Source: Lineus longissimus (taxonomy: Eukaryota > Nemertea > Pilidiophora > Heteronemertea > Lineidae). From it: a stretch of 64,000 nt of DNA. The DNA is taken from positions 8,928,001-8,992,000 of the forward strand of contig NC_088319.1 of assembly GCF_910592395.1 (NCBI RefSeq), given 5' to 3'. The notes below the pieces were generated by a model. The model was not told the origin of the DNA and made no database searches. It was given only the letters and a program-made list of their open reading frames with translations. A program made the position numbers and the translations under genes. Shown in pieces: positions 11,985 to 24,165 of this stretch. The first letter of the stretch is position 1, and each line of letters begins with the position of its first letter.

Positions 11985-12890
11985 TCAAAAAAAACATATT
12001 CATATTCTCAAAAACCTGTCTTTATTTTCAAATCTCCTTACAAAAGTATTTAAGAACTTTACAATAATGATGCACTAAATGATTTTGCTAAAGATGGTGT
12101 ACATAAGGCCTGAAATGACATAGGCATCAATGCCATTTAATGAAATTTGACATAGGCTAGGTATGTGAAAAAAACAATCAAAGTATCTTAAACCATACAC
12201 AACCTATTCCATCTGATAGAGCTTTTAAAAACATAAAAATAGACACTTAGATTGTTCAAATTGGTTGAGAAATAAGGGAGATATGATTTTTTAGCTCAGC
12301 TGACAAAGTCAGCGGAGCTAGTAGTATAGCTGTTCAAATGGTGTCCGTCCTGCAATCCATCCATCTAGGGACCCATCTGTGGACAAAATTGGACATTTCT
12401 GACCGGGAAGATCAGACAGAGCAAATATTGTTTTCGAATGTGGCTGAATATTTTTAAATATTTTTTCATTTTTTACTTTTAATGGAATTAATATAGTTTT
12501 CACCGCCAGTTGGCGCTGCAGGCACATTGCCTGAATTTTGGCGATTTCAAATTTGGCGGTGGCTTAACTTTTTTGCAAGCAGTGCCGCTGATTGGCCGAT
12601 CGATAGAAGAGATGCCACCATTTAAAAATGGCGGTAGTCGCTGCTTCAATGAAGGTGAGTGAACTTTCTCATGTTCAATCGGTTGATACTCTTTTAATCA
12701 ACATGACCATGTACCTGAAATTTGTTTAGGTACTGAAAAGAGTCTATATAATTCAGATTTATCAATAGTTTTTTATAATATTCCGGAAATTTTGTGCACA
12801 AATCAGCGGAAGTTGGTGCTCGTCTCATGTCATTTTAGAGCGAGAAATTTGTTTCCGTCGATCTCTACCACTGAAAAATCGCGGATCGTA
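11985..12890. other. Intergenic, with a hairpin-ended repeat fragment at about 12291-12660
   Basis: No gene recognised. At 12291-12318 the hairpin TTAGCTCAGCTGAC/GTCAGCGGAGCTA matches the left end of the repeat at 2720. The following text (GGTGTCCGTCCTGCAATCC) is not found at 2720, so this is a different member or a chimera. Confidence 0.45.
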
Positions 12891-13275
12891 CTAATGACCG
12901 ACAAGTAACATAATTGACCGTCAAGGACCGACAAGTGTCATAAAATGACCGACAAGTAGGATCAAATTTAATTTTAATGCTTGCAATGTGATTAAGAAAC
13001 AATTAACTACCAAACTTGTAAATATCTAACTAATTGGTCTTTTGATAGCTGAGATATGGAAAGATTTATACGCCGACAAGTAAAATTATCCGACGATGTC
13101 GGCCATTTTGTCGTTGGCTGTCATGCACCTGGTAGTGTCTAAAACGTGGATTCGACAGTTCAACATGGTTTTGGCATCTCGAGTTAGGGTGTGTCACTGA
13201 AGAGTTTTTCACTAGTTCGACATAGTTGCTCTAGATAAGTTTGAAGTCAGTTTTTCATAGTTCTACTGGTTTTAC

Positions 13276-13737
13276 ATCTCTCTCATCATATTTTTGCATC
13301 TATCAATTCCAGGTATAAGAGCTCAGCGTCGTTTAAATGTCCTGTGACACATGGCATAATCATAATGGTAAAGTCACCCACTCTGACAGGGTGCACTCAA
13401 GGGAAGATTTTTTTTCCAGGAGTTTTCAGTCCCCAACTTCCAGGAAATAACTTTGCAACCTCATTTGAGTAAAGATCACTAGTAAGCAACACCAATTTGT
13501 ACTGTAATCTCTCTCATCATATTTTTGCATCTATCAATTCCAGGTATAAGAGCTCAGCGTCGTTTAAATGTCCTGTGACACATGGCATAATCATAATGGT
13601 AAAGTCACCCACTCTGACAGGGTGCACTCAAGGGAAGATTTTTTTTCCAGGAGTTTTCAGTCCCCAACTTCCAGGAAATAACTTTGCAACCTCATTTGAG
13701 TAAAGATCACTAGTAAGCAACACCAATTTGTACTGTA
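13276..13737. repeat. 231-bp tandem duplication (two copies)
   Basis: The segment starting ATCTCTCTCATCATATTTTT at 13276 is repeated almost perfectly from 13507. Near-identity over the full 231 bp suggests a recent duplication inside the TIR element. Confidence 0.9.
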
Positions 13738-13879
13738 ATCAATATTAAAAAAGTATTTTTACACAACAATTATCTTGTCTTTTCTTGAGCTGGTTTCCAT
13801 ACACTCTTAAAACCAGTGTGTTTGCTGTTACACTTAAAGTGGGCTGTGAGTGACTGCTCTTCAGAGTGTTTATATTTTG

Positions 13880-14798
13880 ATTACTTGAAGTGCTGACTTG
13901 AGGAATCGACTGTATGTGTGATAGGTGGCATCCTCAATGTGATGATGTCGTCAACTTGTGGCTGTGGGTCCAGAGGGGTTTTCCTAATGATGTAGATTCC
14001 TTTCTTCTTCTCAATAAACACCAGCTGGATCAAGTGGTCCATTCATGGCGGGGTAGACAGAAATTATTGGTCTCTTTATAACGGTCGCCGCAGCCTCTAT
14101 TGTCCAAGATGATGAGTATTTCCCATGGATGCAGTCCATAATCGCCTCCTCGTATGATGGGCTAAGGGCAAACCACTCCGTGTGGTCTTCGTGTCGTTCG
14201 AGATACTTACTTTCCCCAAATATCAATTCAATACTACACCTGTAGCGAAGTTCCTCTGCCATGCCGTCAGTCCCCGTCATTGCTGTTGCGATGGAGTTGA
14301 AAAGGCAATCTCCATTTCCTTTCACATCTACTGGAATCTTGCTCTCACACTTTCCACCAATCATCTGTATTATGGCTCGGGCACTGTCGTCTTGTTGCAG
14401 ATTCCAATCAGATTCCAATCACTCGCACCATATCTCACAGAAGTACCATGATCAACATCGGGGACGTCACATATGCTTAGAAACAGCATCTCTCGTTTGG
14501 CCGCATCGATGAGATTCGCCTTCAAGTCTTCACCATTCTCTGTCGCCATCTGAAGCCGCCCTAGTCCTGCATTGTAGTTGAAGCTGCCATCTCTACACAT
14601 GCAACCCTTGCACCAGTATCCTAGATCTGTATTCTGCAGATAATCGAAATCTTTCTTCTCGATCGACTGACAGTTCTGGTGAAACCACTGCCGGCAGCTT
14701 TCGCAGTAAACGCAACACGTATCACTTGTCGTTGTCCGGCAATCCCCGCATGGCCATGGTACTCGAGCTGCTCTGGAGTTCTTCCTTTTTGCTGGCAT
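13880..14798 (-). pseudogene. Broken PHD finger + OTU-type cysteine protease gene
   Basis: The N-terminal frame (14798 downward) begins MPAKRKNSRAARVPWPCGDC. It continues with a zinc-binding pattern CxxC...CxxC...HxxC...WxCxxC (CCVYCESCRQWFHQNC and YWCKGC) typical of a PHD finger. A second frame (to 14011) contains VKGNGDCLFNSIATAM and later AATVIKRPIISVYP, the Cys-motif and core of an OTU deubiquitinase-like fold (GDCLF). The two frames meet at a tandem copy of an 11-base word, AGATTCCAATC, at 14399-14409 and 14410-14420. Eleven bases shift the frame, so this duplication explains the break. A second shift near 14020 throws the C-terminus out of frame. It lies inside the TIR element at 12891-16713 and is probably a passenger or element-encoded gene, now dead. 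Confidence 0.75.
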
Positions 14799-15749
14799 CT
14801 TGTCTGTCTCTTGAATCGTGGTGATGAGGTCTAGAATCGTGGTCCTCTCTGTAAAGCTGGTTCTTGGTTGAAGTCGGAAAATCTGTATTATACGCTCAGG
14901 TTCGCACCAAAGGTGAAACTGAATATCCTTAGTTTAAGGTCCCCTTTTATAGGACAAAGTTACAATAGAAGTAAACAATTAAAATGATGATTTGTTCATT
15001 TAATTGACATCAATTAGTCCGATGATCAGTTTATCTAATTAGTGTCAGTTGGTGACTTAAGTGTCTAATTAGTGCATGAGGAGCTAAGGCCTAACAATGG
15101 TATTTTAATTGTCGTCATCAATTAGACCGATGACTGCATAATTGAATAATTGAATACAATGTATTTTTCAACTGTATATTTTCTTATGCATGTATTGACT
15201 ATCATAAAAAAAGATAAGATACAACTTTAAAGTATTTTTATTATTATTATCATTTCAAAATCTTTATTTTCAGTACAAAACAAAAACATTTAAAATCATA
15301 AATATTGTTTCAAAAAAACCCATATTGACAATCTTTATATTTATATAACCTTCCTGTTGTCCGACTTGATTTGCCGACTTCACATAAGATGGTGCTTATT
15401 TTTGGTCCATTGCTCCAACACATGTTGATTTATTTTGATAATTCGGCATTGGATGGAACCTACATAAAATAACCTTTCTCATTATGTATAATATGTCTAT
15501 TTTCTTTTGACCAGTTTGGAGATATTTACTTAATTAGCCGTAGTGATTTTGATTGCGGCCGTGCGTATTGGGCTGTTGTCCCGTCAATAAGTGGTGTCGT
15601 TTTTTTTGTGAAACGAAATAATAGACCATGGGAATAAAGGTAGATTGCGCCTTAAATAATAAAAATATTTCAAATTTTATAAAGTTTATTCCCATTACTT
15701 TTTTTAATAACAAGGAGACAAACAAACATCTCAGTGATACGATTCATTC

Positions 15750-16245
15750 AAGTCAATTAGTGTCACCTCTGACACAAGTCAAATTAAAGGATGGACATGA
15801 CTAGAAAATCAAAGATGCTCATCAATTAGTGTCATCACACCTCTGACACAAGTCAAATTAAAGGGACAAGACTAGAAAATCAAAGATGTTCATCAATTAG
15901 TGTCATCACACCTCTGACACAAGTCAAATTAAAGGGACATGACTAGAAAATCAAAGATGTTCATCAATTAGTGTCATCACACCTCTGACACAAGTCAAAT
16001 TAAAGGGACATGACTAGAAAATCAAAGATGTTCATCAATTAGTGTCATCACACCTCTGACACAAGTCAAATTAAAGGGACATGACTAGAAAATCAAAGAT
16101 GTTCATCAATTAGTGTCATCACACCTCTGACACAAGTCAAATTAAAGGGACATGACTAGAAAATCAAAGATGTTCATCAATTAATGTCATCACACCCCTG
16201 ACAGGTCCATTTAATAGACTGACTTGACTTAAAAATATTTTTTTT
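15750..16245. repeat. 71-bp minisatellite, about 6-7 copies
   Basis: Units start CATCAATTAGTGTCATCACA at 15891, 15962, 16033, 16104 and 16175, an exact 71-bp period, with degenerate copies at both ends. The units are nearly identical and have no spacer/repeat alternation. It lies inside the TIR element, just left of its right arm. Confidence 0.9.
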
Positions 16246-16713
16246 CATCAATTAATGATATACCATGTCATGACAAGAAATTAAAACATCACCACAAAGT
16301 GTCACAATAAAGTCCAAGATTTACCGAGAATGTTTACTTTATTTTGATATTCCTATACTTATTCTACTAGTTATGACAAAATCAATTAATGTATATAATT
16401 TTTCCAAAACGAAAGAAGTGGGACATGTGCTGTTAAGGTGCCAATCATACACCATTGAATCCAGTTTTTATATCCAACCAAGCTCTGGTATCCAAAATGG
16501 CGACCATGGATTCACTTGTCGGCAAATGCATCTTACAAATCCTTCCATTTCTTAGCTATCAAAAGACCAATTAGTTAGATATTTACAAGTTTGGTAGTTA
16601 ATTGTGTCTTAATCACATTGCAAGCATTAAAATTAAATTTGATCCTACTTGTCAGTCATTTCATGACACTTGTCGGTCCTTGACGGTCAATTATGTTACT
16701 TGTCGGTCATTAG

Positions 16714-17946
16714 TAGGTGCGAAAATCGCTTGCATAGCTTCGAATTTTTGTGAAAATAAGTATCTGAACTTGGTTTCAAATAGTCTAGAGAGTTACCTTT
16801 GTGGTGATACATATGGTATGTGATAAATATTTGTGGAATTTGTGAAATTCGGTTTTCAAACGTGCCGATGATGCAAGCGATCTCGCGTGAATTTTGCAAG
16901 TCCTGATATGTCGACCGGGTGTCAAAAATCACTCGCCTAAATTCAATTCAAAGATCGAAAATGACATCCTGAACTTAGTTTCAAATAGCCTACGCAATTA
17001 TCATTTCGGTGATATATAATGCATGCCTGTAATAATTGATTAATCTACCTAAAACGCGCAATTAAAACGGCGAAAGATCGTGATAAACACTCTGGTGGCG
17101 GTCGCACTAAATAACGACCGGTAGGGCCCGGCGTGTGGCGGAGAAAAAAAGGTAGCGCCCGGAGGTTGAAACGGGGATTTTTATGCACTTTTAACTGTAT
17201 ATATATGTTGTTTAGATGTATTTCTAACAGTTCTGTAACTTTTATGACCAAGCTTGCACCCAAAGTTGGTAAAATTGATGCTTGTTTATGGACTGCGCTA
17301 GCGACCGGAGAATTCGCCGTCGGCCATTTTGGGACGGTCAACAAATCTCGCCATTTACGTTTGTTTACAATTATTTTGAAAGTCACATTAGGCCTATGAC
17401 ATCGTAGTATGAATTCCACTGCAGTTTCCTTACGCAGCAATGCTCATGTTTTTGGTTGGCAATCCTGTACTGTCTGTACACTGCGCTGTGCAGGCTTAGA
17501 GTATAACTCAACAGGCCCTCATGATTCATTTGATGGACACCTTATTTGATAGTACCTCATCATTAAGTCCACTAGATCCTGTTCTGTCACATGTCGTAGA
17601 CGATAGACAATTTTCAAAATGTAGTAAACCACTCGCTCACGGCTCACATCATGTGGGCACGGTTGGCTGTTGAGTGTTATGGTTCAGTCTGTGAGACTAA
17701 TTTAAAGAGGTTGCACTTTTATTTTGAATTGGAAAACAACCCCCAGGACTGAATTTTCACTGAGTGATAAGTGTGCCCTTCGAAGGTTAAGTCTCTTTCT
17801 GGATTTGCTTCCATAGATGCCTTGTTCAGGATATCATCTGACCGATGCCTGATCAAGCACAGACTGTATCCGGTGGTGTACATTTCCCCGTCTATGTCAC
17901 CCTTTTTTATTCAGTCAGTGTTAATTTCTCTTCTCTTTTTTTACAG
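16714..17946. other. No gene recognised
   Basis: No supported gene. Two short related pieces (TTGGTTTCAAATAGTCTAGA at 16769 and TTAGTTTCAAATAGCCTACG at 16976) suggest a degraded repeat. The frames at 17045-17440 have no domain and are ignored. Confidence 0.45.
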
Positions 17947-18027
17947 ATTAACTGTTGTTGGTTATTGCAAGAGGAGTCGTTGGCACATTTCAAGTCCAGG
18001 AAAGCACTTGCTGTTCCCACATTCAGA
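17947..18027 (+). CDS. Candidate isolated 81-bp exon, unknown protein
   Basis: A strong acceptor (pyrimidine tract CTTCTCTTTTTTTACAG) ends at 17946 and a consensus donor GTAAGG follows 18027. The 81 bases make a phase-0 exon reading INCCWLLQEESLAHFKSRKA, then LAVPTFR. I do not recognise the protein and found no partner exon with certainty. It may be a chance pairing of splice signals. No transposon hallmark lies next to it. Confidence 0.25.
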
Positions 18028-18755
18028 GTAAGGTGTGCTTACTCGTTTTACTTCTTTCCATTCCTGGAGAGCGTTATCAAATATCTGCCGCAAGGCAACA
18101 AATATCTGCCGCAAGGTGCTTCAATATCTGCCGAAAGGCATCAAATATCTGCCGCACCAATAAAGTTCATTTTGTTAACCAACTCTTTATCTTCTTCGTT
18201 GCCTCATAATAACGGTACCGACACACACTTGACCCTTGCCTTCACCTATCCATTTCAGCTGAGTGCCAGGCCCTTGGGCCTCTTGTTTAGTATTTTTATA
18301 AACGCCCTTTCATTTGTATTGTTTAAGCATAAGGGAGACAAAAAACTGTGATCGCTCCTGAGCTCGGTTAAGAAACAAATTACCATATCTTCCTTATTTC
18401 TCAAGATAATCACATGAAATTTGGAATGTGAATAGGATATGGCATGGTGAGGCCATTGCAGTACTCGGAACATAAATCTTATGATTAATTAATTAATTAA
18501 TTAATTAATTAAAATTAATTAATTAGTTATCATGGTTACCTTAAAAGGCTTTCCTGACCGTACCTGTACCCTCAGAAAGTTAAGCAGAGGAAAACTACAA
18601 TGTGTAATTTTACACTGGACATTATTATTATGATTCTTAAATTAACTAATTAATTAATTAATATTCAATTAATTAATAATGGACCTCCGATTACCTTTTT
18701 TGACGTACCTGAGTACACTGAAAGTATCCCAATTCACGAAATCTTGGAGCAATGT
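18028..18755. repeat. Short tandem repeats and ATTA microsatellites
   Basis: 18077-18156 holds about four copies of a 19-20 bp unit around AAATATCTGCCGCAAGGCA. 18484-18525 and 18641-18680 are (ATTA)n microsatellites flanking about 120 bp of unique sequence. No gene seen. Confidence 0.75.
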
Positions 18756-21140
18756 TCAGTCTGCAATTTCAAGGTCGCTATGCAGGAAGTCTGCTGCCAA
18801 TGCATACATGGACATATTATAGTCGGTGGCATCATCCAAGACTTCAGACTTTGACCAGTAGGCTACATTGTAGTTCTTATTTGCATAGAGTTTGCGAATT
18901 AATCCATTAGACACTACAAGACCATTGTCCCCAAACCACACATGGCAAATCCTCTTGCCAACAGCCTTTCCATCTAACAAGTCAGTGAGTCCTTGTTTTG
19001 AGCAGTCCAGATCTGGGAATTCTTTCTGAGTGGCATCCAACCCAGACTTTAGAACCTTTTCCAGTTTTTTTCTCTGTGTTTCATTGCGCATCTGTTCTTT
19101 CTGCTTTTGTCTTTTAATCAACCCTATTCTGAGCTCCTTCTGGGATTTCCTCCTCCTATCTCTTTGCAGTCTACCATACTTCACAGCCTTCCTCAAGACT
19201 TCTTCTCGCCTTTCCTCAGTTAAACCGTCAAGATATGCAGCAGTCTTGTTTTTACAGGCACGCATCCTGGAAGACAGAAAGCACAGTGTGGCATTCGGCG
19301 ATTTTTGCTGGGTGGCGCTAAACATGCCCATAATCTCTTCAGCGTCAATGTTGTGTGAGCGCGCCGATGCAGTCTGTTCCTTCAGTTTGTCGGTAACGTT
19401 CAGGGCGAAGTATTTGATGTATTGATGCTCAAGAACATCAATTACAGCCTGAAGGCAGCTCTTCATCATGGCAGAAGATTCAGGATGTTGTGGCAGAGAC
19501 CTCAGATTCAACAAAGTGCCATCCACCACAATCTCCACACCAAAGAAATCTGTTGTTGCTCTGAGAATTTTTGCTGGGTCCTGCAACATCTCCCGCAGTG
19601 AAACCAACACGTCTTGGACTACCCTGATCCCATCAATATTATTTATTTCCTTTTCAGCCGAGGTATAGAATTTCCTCATCCATTGTCCTGTTAGGTGCTT
19701 ACCGAGGAGGCCCAACACTTGCAGCTCATGCTTTGCTACCTCATTGGTAAAGTCTTGGTATATACCGGTATACACCTAATGATGTACCACTTCTTAATAG
19801 CTCAGTTAAGGCAGAATGGTGTTCAATTAAAACACCAGTAATGTGAAAGAGTACATGTAACCGATTGCCACGATATCGTGGAAGAAGTCCTTTTGGCAGA
19901 TTATTCTTTCCCAAGAATGTAACAAAACCTCTTGGATCTCCTTTGCCATCTTTATAACGCAGTCTATTCATTTGGTAAACAATATTACCAGCTATGGAAT
20001 CATTGCCAAATAATTTTCCTTTAGATTCCTCATGTTTTTTGAGAGTTGAACGACATGCTGTAGCGATAGAATCCAGGGGATGCAAGTGGCAGTTTGATTC
20101 ATCAAATTTCTTTTTCCATACACTGCCCACAATTCTGAGAGCAGCATGATTAGCAGCACACCTGTCTGTCATGGAGTTAGTGATGTTACTGATGAGCTTA
20201 GTCCGTGTGTCTGGGAAGTTCTTTCCTTCGTGAAAGTAAATGTCTGTCTCAGCCATGCTGTCTACGGATTTGCATATATGACCAGCGTAGTCATCTGCTG
20301 TTCCGCCTGGCAGTTCGTCAATTGCTGCAGCGACACATTCTTTTGAGGTCGTGAAATGGATGCTGTTGATGTGCGTCCCCTCCTGTGTGGTGGCAACAAA
20401 TCCTATTGTAGCGTCCTTGGTTTCTAAGAGCGTTTCCGCTGCTTGCAGTTCAGCAATAGCTCCCAGTTCTCGAGCCATCAACTCAACAGTAGACCTTTGA
20501 GGGACACTCTGGAGTTCGTTGCCAGACCGTGTTTTTCCAATTGCCTCACAAGCACAGGAATGTTGGCAGTTGGCACTTTGTTTACAATGCAGTCAAACAC
20601 CTTCAGAGGAGTTGAAGATGAGTAAGTTTTGCCATCAGCTTTGGCGTCAATGGATTCACTAGACGTTAACTACTCAATAGACTCCTCCAACAACAATTTC
20701 TGATGCTCCAAGTCCTTGATCACGTCATATTTTCTTTAAGTTGCCGTTTTAGTTTTTTGTGCCTAGCTAAATGAGCAGTTTTCATCTTTTTAGCCTTATC
20801 CTTTTTACATTTGAGAACTTTGTTATGTGCATGTTTCAACTTTTCCAATTCAAACTTAGTTCTTGCAAGCTCTTGTGCTAAAACATTACCTCTCAACTTC
20901 CCCTTAAGATCACTAATTGTTTTGTCCTTTTTTTTCAATTGTATCACACTTCCTTTGAATAGCCTGATTGATAACCCTATTTGGTGTTTTCAAATTCTTT
21001 TTCAAGTCCTTGATATCTCCTTGCAATCTTCTTTTCATCTTTGTGCTTGAATCTGCTAGATACTGAAGCCGCTTTTTCATCTTAGCTTTTCGAGGGGTAT
21101 ATTCACCACTCCTGGTCGACACAGTTGCGGTAGGTGGTTC
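18756..21140 (-). pseudogene. Decayed transposon-type ORF: coiled coil plus RNase H-like core
   Basis: Read on the minus strand from about 21140, one protein is scattered over several frames. It starts with a basic coiled coil (KMKKRLQYLADSSTKMKRRL and LRGNVLAQELARTKFELEKL). A helical segment with EHQKLLLEESIE follows. The middle has an RNase H-like look: KDATIGFVATTQEGTHINS, with later MTDRCAANHAAL and SNCHLHPLDSIATACR. The long basic C-terminal region ends LHSDLEIAD at 18756. Breaks are visible: a poly-A slip near 20930, stops near 20715 and 20650, and a 10-base insertion-like duplication near 19765 (GTATACCGGTATATACC). I recognise the type (multicopy transposon-like proteins of invertebrates) but not the superfamily. 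The N-terminal part of the same family is present at 38669-39298. Confidence 0.65.
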
Positions 21141-21490
21141 AGTCCTGTTTGTGTACCGAGCTTATTTGAAGTTGCCAACAATTATACCATTATAAAATAA
21201 TATGTCCGTGATATTGCTCTCAAAGGTTTACTATTTACATATTTACATTTCCCGTGCGAGATTTCTACTCCAATCAAACAAAGATACAAGGGTCAAAAAC
21301 TACTTCAACAAAAAACTGAGGAAAAACAACTGCCCACTTACACGACCTTGACCTAACAGTCTGTTTTGAATTCGTTTTTCAAACTCGTTCAGGCTATTGT
21401 CTTGATTCCCTCGCCAAATACTGGCTCGTCCCCCCCAAATAACATGTACATGTATATAAATTCCCAATGCACCCACAATGTTGTCTATTC

Positions 21491-23354
21491 TGTTACGAAT
21501 AACCAACTCAACTGAACCCAGAAGGCGAATAAACAATCAACTTTACTTCTTTATTAGATGTCAACAATTATTATATACTGTTCTGGGGGGTGATTTGGGG
21601 AAGAGTCAGCAGCAACGCAGCGGGTGCAGTCCAGACGTAATGGAGTGCAGCCAGGCTGGTGCTGATCTTATTCTAACTTAAACGCAACAAGGAAATGATA
21701 ATGATAATTAATGGCAAAGTGAATCTGCATTACCTTGGGATATAGGCTAAGGTCTGGATCGAGTTATCTAAGGTACTAAATGTGTTTTAAAGGAACTAAA
21801 GAATGAGACGGCCCCTGGCATAAAAGTGACGTGCGGAATCGTTATGAAGTTCCCGACCGTCTGCCAGTTCAAAGACGCCGCTCTTTTTAACACAGGACGT
21901 AACGTAAACACAACAGGCACGTGCGCCGCCCAATGACGCGAAAGAAAACGAAGTCACGTGACCTGCCGGCAACTTGGCCGGAATGATAAAAGATGCGAAG
22001 CTGAATCACGCATCAAAGTGAGTCTTACAAGGAATCGGAACCAAGGATAACTAAAACATAGACGCGGATGGAATATAAAAATGAAATGGCCTGGGCCATT
22101 GTGCTCACCTCATGTGGAGGAAAGATGGATAAAGAGCATGGTATTGTGTCATGTAGTGTCAGGTTTGATGTAGGTCCAAGCAATTACAATTTCCCCAAAA
22201 TGGCCAATTTACAGTACATTCGACCTCTGTGACCTTGAAAAGTAGGTCAAATCAAAGAAGACCCGGGTGACACATTGAATGGTTGTTAGAATTAGATGTA
22301 CCTATGATATAAAATTGGTGCCAATCGGGCAAGTCATTACTAGGAATAATGGCATTTTGAAGAATTTAGGATTTGGCCCCCTCCCTGGAGGCCAAACGGC
22401 AAATCAGATCGCACCAAACTTCGGTACCTGAGATCACCTGACCAAGGGGTACATGTGTACTTAATTTGTGATCAATAGTCATTGCAGTTAAGAAACGTGC
22501 CAGTCTTACGGCCTGACGGCGAATTTATGCCATTTGACATCTGTGACCTTGACAAGAAGGTCAAATTAAAAACCTGTGTGACATATACTGTATGGTGGTT
22601 AGATGTACCCATGATATCAAATTGGTGGCAATCGGGCAAGAAGTTAAGGAATAATCACATTTTTAAGGTTTTTGAATTTTGCCCCCTGGTGGTCAAGCGG
22701 TGAATCATATTGGACCAAACTTCGGTCCCTGAGATCACCTGACTAAGGGGTAAATGTGTACCAAATTTGGTATCAATAGTCATTGCAGTTTAGAAACGTG
22801 CCATCGTTACATCCTAATGGCCAATTTACACCATTTGACATCTGTGACCTTGAAAAGGAGGTCAAATCAAAAACTCGGAGGATATATGATGCACCTTTGC
22901 TAGAAGTACCTACCATATTTTTTTCAAAATTTCCCGACTACTATTAAGGGAGATATTGCATATTTTTACTTTTAACGTTTGGCCCCCTGGTGGCCAAACC
23001 ATGGAACGAATCGGACCGAAACTTGGTCTCCAAGGTGTCATTACATAAGGGTACATGTGTACCAAGTTATAACTCAATAGCTCTAACAGTTACGAAACGT
23101 GCCCTGCTAACGGACGACGGACAACGACGACGACGACGGACGACGGACGCCACGGTATGGGATAAGCTCACCTCTGCTAAGAGGTGAGCTAATGAAATGC
23201 TACATAATAACATTTACCAGGTTGGTTGTCAACATATAAAACTATAGGAAACAGCGGCCGAAGTGAGAGCATGGAAATCCCGGCAAGATACCATGCCCCA
23301 ATACACATGGAAAACAGTGTACAATCTACACGTGTCAATACTGGTTTCATTACA
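21491..23354 (-). repeat. 3' LTR of the gypsy element (with inserted repeat)
   Basis: Ends CGTAACA at 21491 in minus orientation and begins TGTAATG at 23354, directly after the polypurine tract. Removing the 1.1-kb repeat inserted at 22080-23193 leaves an LTR of about 750 bp. Its first 114 bases in plus orientation match 35116-35229 except for one G in a G-run. Confidence 0.85.
22080..23193. repeat. Half-site repeat (inverted copy) inserted in the LTR
   Basis: Full-looking copy of the family, inverted relative to 2720-4065. It begins AATGAAATGGCCTGGGCCAT then TGTGCTCACCTCATG, and ends with the hairpin AGCTCACCT...AGAGGTGAGCT at about 23166-23192. Three internal subrepeats carry GACCTCTGTGACCTTG-type half-site pairs (22221-22236 and variants near 22545 and 22845). 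It interrupts the 3' LTR and is therefore younger than that insertion. Confidence 0.8.
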
Positions 23355-23947
23355 TTACTCCCCCCTTGATAAAATTTGACGACCTCGTCAACAATATCCA
23401 TATAATCATAACATTAACCAAACAAGCGAAAACTTTCAACAGTTCAGCTTTAACATTTAAGTCCAGCTTAAAAAATTCTAACTGGTCAGCTTTAAGGAAT
23501 AAATAGATGGAAAACTCCAAGCACTCTAAATAATCACAGTAAGCTTTTGATATAGCCATCCATAAGTTGCAATGTTATATGTTATAATATTATTAGTATT
23601 AGTATATTCCGATAGAGTTGTACAAATTTAAGAAAATTTCCAAATAGCTCTTGATGTAGCCATCCAATATTATATATACAAATTTCAAAAGTTTGAAAGT
23701 AGCTCTTGATGCAGCCATCCAATAATACAGGTACAACTCTCAAAGTAAACATTTAGTGTTCATTAACTGGTTTGAGTAAGGACGCTATTTCAGCACTTCC
23801 GATCTCCATGTCATCTCTCAATTCCAGTTTCGCCTTCCGCCACTTTCTACATTCCCTGGTTCTCTTCTCTAAGGCCCTCGATAGTCGATCTATTGCTCTC
23901 GTCTGATCCTTACATTGCTCAGTGTTCTTATTTATGTTATTGGTCGG
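23355..23947 (-). other. Gypsy 3' region: end of the extra ORF, then UTR and polypurine tract
   Basis: On the minus strand, 23947 down to about 23760 reads as an open, charged frame: NKNTEQCKDQTRAIDRLSRA, then LEKRTRECRKWRKAKLELRD, ending SLLKPVNEH-stop near 23762. This resumes the frame interrupted at 27964, so it is the C-terminus of the ORF downstream of integrase. The rest to 23366 is non-coding and ends in the polypurine tract. Small direct repeats (CTCTTGATG(T/C)AGCCATCC) lie at 23647 and 23704. Confidence 0.6.
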
Positions 23948-24165
23948 GGACCTTATTCACAAAAGGCTCTTAGCGGTTAAGTGTCACTTATGTCTCTCTA
24001 CGGTCGACCATAATATTTATCGCACTATTCGCAAAGCCTGCGTAACTTTACGCAACATGTGTAAAGTCTTACTTAACTACGTGAGCTCGACAGCATGCGT
24101 AAGTCGTGCGGATGTCTTCAATAGTCATCTGATAGCTGAGCTTGCTGTACAAGACATGTGATGCT

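Larger units (their letters stand above)
12891..16713. mobile_element. DNA element with about 175-bp TIRs and iterated CCGACAAGT motifs
   Basis: The left arm (from 12891) and right arm (to 16713) are long near-identical inverted repeats. They start CTAATGACCGACAAGTAAC and run through AATTTAATTTTAATGCTTGC to GGTCTTTTGATAGCT. TA flanks both ends (12889-12890 and 16714-16715). GACCGACAAGT or a one-base variant occurs three to four times in each arm, consistent with subterminal transposase-binding sites. The interior holds a PHD/OTU pseudogene, a 231-bp tandem duplication and a 71-bp minisatellite. I recognise no transposase, so its superfamily is unknown. Confidence 0.75.

Noticed and set aside
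15750-16245. CRISPR-like array
   Set aside because: Contiguous 71-bp units without unique spacers in a eukaryotic context: a minisatellite.
17045-17440. 131-codon minus-strand frame
   Set aside because: No recognisable domain, overlapped by a plus-strand frame of similar length, biased by local composition.
22080-23193. AATGAAATG at both ends as a 9-bp target duplication
   Set aside because: The same bases border the end of other copies (4060, 9205 and 53145), so they belong to the element.
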